DNA of 64,000 nucleotides, taken from positions 561,042,445 to 561,106,444 of the forward strand of contig NC_081413.1 in NCBI RefSeq assembly GCF_030272615.1, read 5' to 3'. The notes under the pieces are model-generated. The model had not been told where the DNA came from. It did no database searches and worked only from the letters and a program-made list of their open reading frames with translations. Shown in pieces: positions 37,191 through 46,219 of the stretch. Made by a program: the position numbers and the translations under genes. This DNA is from Cryptomeria japonica. Its lineage: Eukaryota; Streptophyta; Pinopsida; Cupressales; Cupressaceae. Position 1 is the first letter of the stretch; each line of letters begins with the position of its first letter.

Positions 37191-37212
37191 TTAGGCTTCT
37201 AAAAATAGAGGA

Positions 37213-37228
37213 CCAGACTCTGATACCA
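37213..37228 (-). other. Primer binding site (initiator Met tRNA type)
   Basis: The element strand reads TGGTATCAGAGTCTGG two bases inside the 5' LTR. The first ten bases are the standard plant copia primer site complementary to initiator tRNA-Met. Confidence 0.88.
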
Positions 37229-37230
37229 AT

Positions 37231-37941
37231 TGTTAGGATTCCCATAGATACTGAGAGGGGGGGCTGAATCAATATCTAATTGGTGAAATGATTTTCTTAA
37301 CTTAAAACATGTAGAACAAATTAAAACCATGTGCCAGTAAATAGAAAGTAATGCAATAAATAGAGATAGAAACAACCACATGAAAAAAATACCATAACAC
37401 AATAGTTTAATGAGGAAATCTGGTGTGGGAAAAACCTCGATAGGATTTGTGACCCACAATATTCACTTACTGGCCAATAAGAGAATATTACTGCTACAAG
37501 AGGGGCCTGCACATGCAGGAAGGCCAAGTGCCTAGAGCTCACTGCTCAATTACAAAATAGGAGGTCTCATTGACTTACAAAATGGATTATATAAATCCAA
37601 TGTGATGTACTGCTTCAAAATAGCATCTACTATGCTAGATCGAGTACCGGTTTATAGCTCTGCTTCTTACATAAACCCTTAACCTATAATTTGCATAATA
37701 GGTCTACCTTAACTCACTTAATTACATTCCTCCATTACTACATACATCATCTTACAATGAACTCTCTTATATAAGAGTCATTTTACAACTTGCCAAGCCG
37801 GTGGTTTGTGTGTCGATGTAGAGTCTAATCTTGCTAGTGTTGGTGGATTGCCTTGTTGGTGTCATAGGATTGTAAGGTTGCCATCAATGAAAAAACCTTC
37901 AATCACCTACAATGTCTCATTAGAGTGTGCATTTGCCAACA
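37231..37941 (-). repeat. 5' LTR of the copia-like non-autonomous element
   Basis: 711 bp, TGTTAGGATTCCC to TTGCCAACA, followed by TATAG. Relative to the left LTR it has an internal deletion around 37798 and scattered substitutions. Confidence 0.9.
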
Positions 37942-37946
37942 TATAG

Positions 37947-39143
37947 TGGGTTAGAACACTTGGCTTCAAAGTCATTTCCCACTTAGGTCATTCCATTCAC
38001 ATCAGCCAAAAATGGATTTAAGAGTTTTGCAACCCCTCAAGAAGGAAGGTCTGCTAAAGGATTTATTGCTTGAAGTAAAGAAAGCTTTTAAGAGTGGTTT
38101 GGCTTTTTGATCACCCAATTAAGGGGAGAGTGTATACCTTCCACTTTCAAGACAAAGCACACAAGTTCTTTTTAGCTTTTTAAAGAAATGATTTGTTATC
38201 TCTATATGGAGATGTTGCTCCATGAAAACACGGTGTTCCTTTTAACCCTTTATAGGAATGATTTTCTGATCTATTTAAAAGGTAACTTGGTCAACAAAAT
38301 AAATGCGATGCTTTGTCAAGAAAAGAAATTGATTTGAAAGGGGAAGATATTCCCTCTTTAGTTACCACTGACCTTTGGACTTTGTGTGATTCTTTTCCTT
38401 GCAAGAATTTAAAATGGATCCTTTTATGCACCAAAGGATGGTGAAGTTCTTTTTAATCCATTTGTTTGCAAAACTTGAAAAATTGATTTGTTCTTTTTAA
38501 CATCCAATTTGAAAAATTCTCTCCTAGACAAGCAAGGAAAAATTGTTTTGTTTTGTGGTTCTTTTTAAAGGCCAAACCATGTGAGTTCAATTTTATCCAA
38601 CAAAAAATCAAAAATCTTTATATTTTGACTAACTTAACTAAGTTAGTAAAAATTTAAATTATTTGATCCTAGAAATAAAATTAAGCTCCCATCTGTAAGA
38701 AACTTGTTAAAAACCCTACAAGATACCAAGTAAAATCGTTAGAAAAAAAATCTGTGGGTTTGGTGGACTTCAACAAGTCTAATTTCACATTCAGTTATAG
38801 TTTTTAATTTTTCCTCTATCTATGATATGCTACAAAACAGACTATATGCACTACAAGATAGTCAGCATGCACTATCAAATAGACCCAATGCGCTGAATTG
38901 TTTTCTAAATGTGCTACTCTATTATTCTCTCACACCAAGACCTACAGGTAAATGTTAGTGAAGATGATGTGCTAAGGTATGGTCTGCACATGCTGGAGAA
39001 TGAGTTCCATGTGCCAAACAGTGAGCTAGATGCGCTGAAAGATCAGCTAGATTTGCTAAGGGATGTTCTCTACATGTTGATTCATGTTTCCAGCATACTT
39101 GCAAAAGCATTTATTTTAAAAAATCGATTTGATTAATGGGGTA
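37947..39143 (-). other. Leader of the outer Tat-like element, primer-proximal part
   Basis: Joins to 29917-31568 when the copia-like insertion is removed. There is no supported protein on the element strand. Contains array 2 of the 21-bp heptamer repeat (38826-39079), about 65 bp from the primer site. Confidence 0.65.
38826..39079. repeat. Array of a TGCGCTAA-type heptamer at exact 21-bp spacing (array 2)
   Basis: Motif starts at 38826, 38847, 38868, 38889, 38910, 38931, 38968, 38989, 39010, 39031, 39052 and 39073. Every step is 21 except one of 37, the same odd step found in array 1. Motifs vary (TATGCTA, TGCACTA, TGCGCTG, TGTGCTA, TTTGCTA). On plus, the right half reads as a Leu-rich heptad frame (38909-39136), probably a by-product of the 21-bp period. 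Confidence 0.82.
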
Positions 39144-39163
39144 GAACCCCATGGTGGGCACCA
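39144..39163 (-). other. Primer binding site of the outer Tat-like element
   Basis: The element strand reads TGGTGCCCACCATGGGGTTC four bases after the LTR terminus. It is close to the TGGCGCCCACCGTGGGGC-type primer site known from plant gypsy elements. Confidence 0.8.
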
Positions 39164-39167
39164 AAAA

Positions 39168-40615
39168 TGTCTGCAAGAAAAGCGGGGCGATGAAAATCAA
39201 AATACGAAAAATGTGGTCCCAAAGAGGCTTGTTCACACACCCATGAGACTTCTTGGTGCAAGTTATGGAGTCATGAAGAATGACTCAACTTCCCAAGATT
39301 GGTTCCATGGTTCTCTATCTCACAAGGTCCCTCAAGCCAATGCCTTTTCTCTCAGATCACTGAGCAAAGTGGCTTAGGGATGACGAATACAAGAACGAGG
39401 GATGCTTATGATTGATTTAAATTATGAAATTCATCCTATCCATGCATGATCCTACAAATGCAATAAACTAGATTATAAGATGACAAGATTAGTAGCAATA
39501 CTATCCTAACATGATATACTAGTTAATGATTTAAGCTAGTGATAAAGGAAATAGTCTAAAGTGCTTATTAGATTAATTCCTATTACAAAAAGAAGCTAGA
39601 TGTGTTAATAAAATTGAGCATAAATGAGATACTAAAAGCTTGCATGGATGCTTAAAATCGAGGAATGGGAGCTCTATTTATAGTGAAAATAGGGAAATGG
39701 ATGGTCAAGATTGAAGGAGTTAATCAAGGATCGGGATTGAAAGTTATCAATCCATGTTTACAATTTTTACCAATGAAATGGTGTCAATTGTCAACATAAG
39801 ACTCGTTAAGAGGAGATGAAAGAAGCATTAAATGCTTGAGAAGACCTTATGGTTACCTTAGGAGGTAATGATTAAGGTTACGTTAGGTTTAGCCAATGGA
39901 TAAAGCTTTTATCCAAGGGGTAAACTCTTGTGCAAAGATTAAAGGGATAACCATGGTCAAAGCAATGAATTCTTGATGAGACCCCTAGGTTAGATGGAGG
40001 TTAAGTTAGTCAAAAAGTCTCTAACCATACCATTAAGATTTAGTTAACCATTAATGGTTTGCAGACTTTGGGGACAAATTTGTAATAGTCCTTCCAAATT
40101 TGGGGGTATTCAACAAGTTAGCTTGTTGAATGGATAAAGGCTTTAATGCATTTTGAGGACTTTACTCCAAATTTGAGAAGTGACCTCCTCAAATTTAGGG
40201 AAAGGGGATAATGAATGGGTTTGGGCTAATTGATTAGGATTAGAAGAATCTAGAAGGGGGTTTAGAGAGGCAAGTGGGAGATGTAGGAAAATGCAAGTGG
40301 GTGAGGGAAAATAGAATTAATTAAATAAATTAATTTATTTCAATTGTGGTTGCAACTTGCATTTCTAGGATTTTGCAAGTGGGGGGATTTTATTAAATGT
40401 AAATTTAATTAAATGGGCTAGAAGGGGGATTTAATTAAATGTAAATTTAATTAAATGGGCTAGAAGGGGGATTTAGTTAAATGTAAATTTAATTAAATGG
40501 CTTAGATAGAAGAAGGGTATATTAATTAAATCTTAATTTAATTAATTGGAAGAATTAAGAATAACTAAATGAATAAAATTCACTTAATTCATTGTGCAAC
40601 TTTTACGTGTCTACA
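39168..40615 (-). repeat. Shared LTR: 5' LTR of the outer element and 3' LTR of a second copy
   Basis: 1,448 bp, TGTCTGCAAG to GTGTCTACA. A primer site lies on its left and a polypurine tract on its right, so it serves as the 5' LTR for the element to the left and the 3' LTR for the truncated copy to the right (40616-41662). Contains a consensus TATA box on minus. Confidence 0.88.
39672..39682 (-). promoter_or_regulatory. TATA box of the outer element LTR
   Basis: The minus strand reads TATAAATAGAG, a strong plant TATA consensus. Transcription would start near 39645, leaving about 480 nt of R-U5 before the primer site. Confidence 0.6.
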
Positions 40616-41662
40616 TTTTGCCCCTCTTTGAGTTAATGTGTGATCACATGTTGATTCAAAGAAAATTTGTCGGATATGCTATCAAAATTTGATCGATATG
40701 ATGTTGTGGATATGAAAAATATTGATTTGATATGAAAAGTCAATATGAAATTGATGTCAAGATTTGATATGATAATGCCCCCTTGGGAGATCGTTCGTGC
40801 ACAAAAGGCATGAATGATCTCTTGAAAGATGAAGAATGATATTTGAAAGATAGAAGAGTGGATAGTGATGACATGCATGAGTTTGATAAGATTTATTAGA
40901 TTGATTGGATTGAGATTAAGATTGATCAGATTAAGGTCAAGTCTAGTTTCAGGTATGACACCTCCTGTATAAGACATGGATGATTGAGCATCTAGTTTCA
41001 GGAATGATACCACATGTATAAGACATGGATGATCGAGCATCTAGTTTCAGGAATGATACCACCTGTATAAGAAATGGTTGAACAAGCATATGGTTTCAGG
41101 AATGATATATCCTGTATAAGACCGATCAAAACACCTGGTTTCAGGAACGATATATCCTATATAAGAGCTGATCAAAACATCTGGTTTTAGGAACAATATA
41201 TCTTGTATAAGAGCTGATCAACACATCTAGTTTTAGGAAAGATACATCCTATATAAGACATGATAGAAGATAGTTTGGAAGAATGATAGAAGATAGCTTG
41301 GAAGAATGATGAAGATATGAAAGTGGAGAAAGATTTCATGATGATGCGATAGATATGCATGTGAGGGATGCAATGATGAATGATATGCATTATGTTTCGA
41401 TATGAAATTCTATGAGGATGATGTGATACTTAGATAAATGCTCTTGATTTTGATAATGATGTGAATGTATGATTCATGATTTTGATAAGAAAAATGTGGT
41501 GATGCATTGCTTTTATTTATGACATGTGAGTTGTGTCTTGAAAGTGTGATGTATGATAATGACAATGATGTGAGATGTATCTTGAAAATGAGATGTATGA
41601 TATGATATTCTAGGAGATGTATCTTGAAAATGAGATGTATGATATGATATGTTGTGAGATGT
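40616..41662 (-). mobile_element. 3' end of a second Tat-like element copy, truncated
   Basis: Polypurine tract and 3' UTR nearly matching 1073-2125, including the seven-unit tandem repeat. The match stops abruptly at about 41662 within the second repeat array, where CACTA-side sequence starts. No pol remains. Confidence 0.85.
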
Positions 41663-42218
41663 TTCATGATTAGTAGGCTGCATTCCAATGTCATGCACAT
41701 TGTTATCATTGCTTGCTTATTTAAAACAAATATAGTCACTTTATGTTGGAACTCAACATTAATTAGATTATTGGTAAAGTATTCAATTTGAAACAATTTC
41801 CATTTAGCATATTTACTTGTGTGATGGATGCACTCAAATATTGTGTATGCCCACTCAATTCTTGTTGCTGATTAGCCATGACTGTATAGCCTTGCTGTTA
41901 GGCAATTCTCTTGTCATCTTTTGTGGGCGGTCTATTGAATTTAGAGCATTGCATTTTTGCTTGGTATCACGAATTTTGCTTGCATTGTTTGATAAAAAAA
42001 AAATTGTTTGCAATTTATTAATATTTTGATGCAATATTTCATTTACATGAGATACTTACAATTCATGCAGCAAGTTTCATATAACCACCAAAGTCGAGTT
42101 TGTATTGCCTGTGCTTTTATTGTCTTGCCTTGGTTTCTTTTGATGTGTCACTTAGTGTATAAAAAGTTTGAAATATTTTAGATTATATAAATATAAAGAG
42201 TAATTAATTAGTACATAA
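41663..42218. other. Unassigned sequence at the left flank of the CACTA-type region
   Basis: AT-rich, no coding frame supported. It should contain the 3' terminus of the CACTA-type element, but no CACTA terminal sequence or matching inverted repeat was found. An A9 tract lies at 41995-42003. Confidence 0.4.
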
Positions 42219-43980
42219 TTACATTCTTAATAGTATCCCATACCTTCTTTTGGCATCTAGTGGTGTATTTCCTTTTTTCCTTTCAATTCTCTCCTTGGCA
42301 TCCAAAATCAGGTCCTTCCACTCCCTCTCTGGAATCATGGGGGGACGCTCGTACTTTAGGTTCTTCTCTAATTGGGTCCTATATTGGTCCCTCACATACT
42401 TTAGATATGTGTCATCTTTTTCAAGGAGCTTGGTTTTGTCAAAGGTGTCATTTCTAAACCACTCAACCATTATGTTTGTCAATTCATCTTTTAACCTTTT
42501 TTCCTGGTCATTCCACCTTTTAAAGAAAAAACAAACCTATGAGATTCAGAAATGAACTAAAGCTACATTTATTATACTTCAAGAAATGGATCAAATGAAA
42601 ACCATTCTAGCAATGATATGGAATCAAAATAGTGGATTAGGGTTAGCTCACATGTGATGTACCACCTTTTATGTATGGTGGGCCCAAATATCTGCAATGC
42701 AATGTCACTAAGATGTTAATAGAAAATATCATTTCCTGCAAAAAATTCATGGGATCATTTCTTCATCACTCACCACCAATATTTTGGACTAATGATCCCA
42801 TGAATTTTTTGGAGTAATAATTTTTTGGACTAATAATGCTTTGGAATAATGATTTAATGATCCAAAACAAGGGATCATTTCTTCGTCACTTGCCACTAAT
42901 GTGGCTTGCACTGTTCCTATACTATCAATATGAGAAAATCCAGGAAATGATGGTATGTTATTAGTAGTAGTTGCCTCTGGTGCATCCTCATGTGCATCTC
43001 CTCCTGCATAAAATGAATCTACTATGAAATTCCCCCAAGAAAGAATGCTTGAATAGAAATAAACACACAACAAAAGATAGAGCAAAAGAGGGATCTACCA
43101 ACAGTGGGTGGGCCAAAATGACGTGTAGTAGAAGATTTCTACATGCCAAGTGTTGCTGACATTGTAGTCGACAATAAAAGTGAGGCTAACCTTTGATGAG
43201 GTGGCAGCGACATTTGCACAGGAACATTGACAACACTTGAAGAATAATACATTAAATATATCAAACATTAAATATATGAAAAGTGCAAAAATTGTAAACA
43301 AGGATGAATCTTTATTATGAACATTTTCAGTATAAAGTATGATGTGTTTTGGGTACTCAAAGTGATAAGCCAAGCAAGCAATAATCTAAGAAAATCGTCA
43401 TCACCTGAAGTACCTGCAACACCCTGATCATGGCCACCACTTTCAAGAGGGCGCATAAATTGCTATAAAAACAACATGTACATATTTTACTTAATGACAT
43501 AAAAGATAATAAAATATAAACCATTATTGAACTTTTGTTATAATTAAATCTTTTATTACTTCTTACTTGCAATTTTTTTGTTGTCTTAATCAATACGTGC
43601 ACCCTCTCTTGTATCTCAGTAGTCATAGGATGCATGACTGCCAAAGCAACAATCTCTTTATTAATTTTTCTAAGAGGCTTTTTTATGAATTCCATAGGGT
43701 GTGTGGAATTTTTAGGGTCATCATCACTTAATCCTGTTGAGTCCACATCCCTAGAGAGGTGCTCAGGTACTGCAACTCTCTTTCCCTTTCCCCAAACATT
43801 CTTCTGTGTCAAGAATATCATTAACAATTACAAAATTACTCTAAATCACTCAAAAAAAGAACATAATAATGTAACAGTTTGCTTCTATCTAATTTGTACA
43901 ATTACAATGAGGTTCACCTGCTTGATAGAAGTGTCATGACCTACATCTATGTTTACGCTATGTGATGGATCCATGTCACC
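42219..43980 (-). pseudogene. Second CACTA coding region, fragments (TNPA-like?)
   Basis: Separate minus-strand exon-like pieces. 42219-42482 encodes a basic helical segment (TYLKYVRDQYRTQLEKNLKY, PPMIPEREWKDLILDAKERI) that recalls plant En/Spm second-ORF proteins. 42800-43040 is acidic (GGDAHEDAPEATTTNNIPSF). 43560-43810 contains KGKRVAVPEHLSRDVDSTG and MTTEIQERVHVLIKTTKKLQ. AT-rich stretches between them look like introns. The motif GGGATCATTTCTTC(A/G)TCACT occurs twice (42752 and 42870). Whether the pieces form one gene, and whether they join the SET-like frame upstream, is not clear. Confidence 0.4.
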
Positions 43981-44084
43981 CTGTGACAAAGAAAAAATAT
44001 AAAAATGTTAGTGAAATTAAACCAATAGACTTAGCAAAAAAACTTCATAATAAAATGGTATTAGATTCATTAATTAGAGGTTGG

Positions 44085-45059
44085 TTAATTTAAATGGTAT
44101 ATAGTACGTACCACCTCCATGATATTAACTTTATTTGTATCTACATGATTCAAACTGTAATCGATTAGAAGCTCTTTGCCTACACTTATTGATTTTATCG
44201 CACATACGAATACATGATTTCCCTCGCACGCCTCAAATATGCAATTGGGTTGTTTTTTAGTTGACCCAGGTCGCATACTATTTATAAAACCTGCAATATT
44301 CCCTATTGCTTTTGGCCAACCACCAATGTATATAGCCAATTATTTACTTTGATCATTATCTTTCTATTGTATATAATTTGTTGACAGTGCATACCTATGC
44401 ATACTTTGTTCATATCAAACAATCTGCATCCAATTATTGTAACTGTAACAAGGTCTGACAAACTCCATCAATTCAGCAACTTTTTTGTAATAGACCTTTA
44501 CACCGTCCATGAAAAATAGGCTGAAACCATGTAACGATGAAGGTGCTATGCGATATATCCTATCATTAACACAAAAATTGGTGTTTATTGGAGGAAGCTC
44601 CTAGGGCACCCATTGTTTTTGTAGATGTTTGTACATCAATGGCACCTCAATGGCACCTTTGGTCTCATCATCGTAAGAACATGACCCCCCTTGAGCAAGG
44701 AAACATTTCATGTGTTTATTGAATTTTTTTCTAATATTTTGACCTCTTGTTGATCTCCCTATTGTAGACCTACTACATGTCTCACTTTCATTTTTTATTC
44801 CTACATTTCCCTCACTCGAGGAAGACACATCTGACAAATACCTATTTGGGGGTACTTGCACTCCATCAAATAAGAGAGTTAATTGGTAATGAGAGAGAAA
44901 TTTTGTAAATGAGGGTAATGTTGATGAAGAAGTCAGCCCTAAAGTTGATTTTGGGATTAAAATTTGAATTAGTCCAACTACGGCCTCAAGTGTTGATAAT
45001 TGTATTAGATTTGTTGCTAATGTCGAGGTTTGAAAAAGCTGAGGAAGTTTTTTTTCCAA
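44085..45059 (-). pseudogene. SET-domain-like reading frame downstream of the CACTA transposase
   Basis: One minus frame of about 325 codons with three in-frame stops (near 44600, 44402 and 44340-44355). The N-terminal 150 residues are Ser/Thr-rich, then basic (RSTIGRSTRGQNIRKKFNKH). The C-terminal part has RIAPSSLHGFSLFFMDGVKV, AIGNIAGFINS, PNCIFEA, HVFVCAIKSISVGKELLIDY. These correspond to the SET landmarks (S-x-H-G-x-G-x-F, G-N-x-A-R-F-I-N-H, G-E-E-L-x-x-D-Y) with GFS for GFG and FINS for FINHS. SET domains transfer methyl groups to lysines, mainly of histones. This copy is broken and its substrate pocket altered. It lies 0.9 kb downstream of the transposase on the same strand, suggesting capture or an element-encoded protein. 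Confidence 0.6.
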
Positions 45060-45554
45060 GTAATTTTTTTAAAATAAACTATTTCTATAGGGTGTATTGA
45101 CTAGTTATACCTGTCCATCCATGAGACTATGCAGGATCCTCATCAAAGGGGTTCAGGTTCCTGCACATGTAATTCAATTATCTTATGTTAGCTATAAATT
45201 ACATAGTACACAACATTAAAAACATGAACTTTGTAGACAAAAAGAGTATTAAATAATAAAAAGATGTTGTCATCAAAATCATTGTAATTTTTTTTATTCT
45301 TTACCTTTACCTTATGTAGACTATGCAGGATCCTCAACTAAATGGTTGATGATGCCTATATTTAATGACTTGTTCCCACCAAGGGTGACAGCATCACACA
45401 GGGACTATACATGAAATCAACACCATCATTTGAGCAACGTAAGCATTACTACATTTGTAAGTTGGTAAACAATAAATACATATGTATCATGTATCATAAG
45501 CATCACATGATGTATCATCATATATGTAGTTGAGCATCATAATTAGCATCACAT

Positions 45555-45785
45555 ATGTGTCATCATAAACATGTAATCCATCACATATGTATCATAAATC
45601 ACCATCCATCACATAGGTAATAAACAATCCACATTCTATAAATAAATACAAAGTTCAAAAAATGTCACGTGTATCATCATAAACATGTAATCCATCACAT
45701 ATGTATTTAAAATCAACAACCATCACATAGATAATAAACAATCCAAATTCCATAAATAAACACAAAGTTTAAAAAATGTCACATA
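45555..45785. repeat. Direct duplication of about 118 bp
   Basis: Two adjacent copies beginning CATCATAAACATGTAATCCA (45557 and 45675) and ending near AAAAAATGTCAC. They lie between the SET-like frame and the transposase and look non-coding. Confidence 0.75.
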
Positions 45786-45949
45786 AATAGTTACTCTCCC
45801 TATCTCCATCTCCATATTAAAAGGTGCATCATGAATTAATTATGTAATGGCATTAGAATTCAAAATATAATGAATTAATTATGTAAAAACAATTCTATCA
45901 AGAAATCAATATTAAATAGATAATATACTAATCACATAGCTCATAAATT

Positions 45950-45966
45950 TCATTCATCATCATGAA

Positions 45967-46031
<65 letters not shown>

Positions 46032-46157
46032 CCACTACCACTACCACCATCATCATCTTCATCATCACCATCATCAACATCACCTTCACCATCACCATCA
46101 CCATCACCATCACCATCACCATCATCACCATCACCATCACCATCACCATCAACATCG

Positions 46158-46219
<62 letters not shown>

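Larger units (their letters stand above)
31574..37941 (-). mobile_element. Copia-like LTR retrotransposon without pol, nested
   Basis: A 6.4 kb element with LTRs 31574-32379 and 37231-37941 and a perfect TATAG duplication (31569-31573 and 37942-37946). The primer site matches initiator Met tRNA, and the polypurine tract AAGGGGGAGATT precedes the left LTR on minus. It encodes a gag remnant with a zinc knuckle and then a long frame of unknown function. No protease, integrase, RT or RNase H was found. The LTR start (GAGAGGGGGAGGTGAATC) resembles that of the copia element at 61190, which supports a copia origin. Confidence 0.88.
248..40615 (-). mobile_element. Outer Tat-like Ty3/gypsy retrotransposon, split by three nested elements
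   Basis: An autonomous-type but decayed element on the minus strand. From its 5' end it reads: LTR 39168-40615, primer site, leader (37947-39143 and 29917-31568), gag (17020-18519 and 8804-9401), protease, reverse transcriptase, RNase H, archaeal-type RNase H, integrase, 3' UTR, polypurine tract, and 3' LTR 248-1072. The second RNase H between RNase H and integrase, and the C-X2-H-X4-H-X4-C gag knuckle, are Tat-lineage (Ogre/Retand-type) characters. Removing the insertions 9402-17014, 18525-29911 and 31574-37941 leaves about 12.7 kb of internal DNA. Many stops and some frameshifts show it is dead. Its left end is off-window, so its own target duplication cannot be tested. Confidence 0.85.

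Noticed and set aside
38848-38857. CACTACAAGA, which resembles a CACTA terminal repeat
   Set aside because: It is one unit of the 21-bp heptamer array in the Tat-like leader, no inverted partner was found, and it lies outside the CACTA-type region.
30565-39079. CRISPR-like regular repeats
   Set aside because: The period is 21 bp with a 7-bp conserved part. There is no repeat/spacer structure of CRISPR size, and the setting is a plant retrotransposon.
38909-39136. 75-codon plus-strand ORF with Leu heptads
   Set aside because: Antisense to the element and generated by the 21-bp periodic repeat. No other support for a protein.
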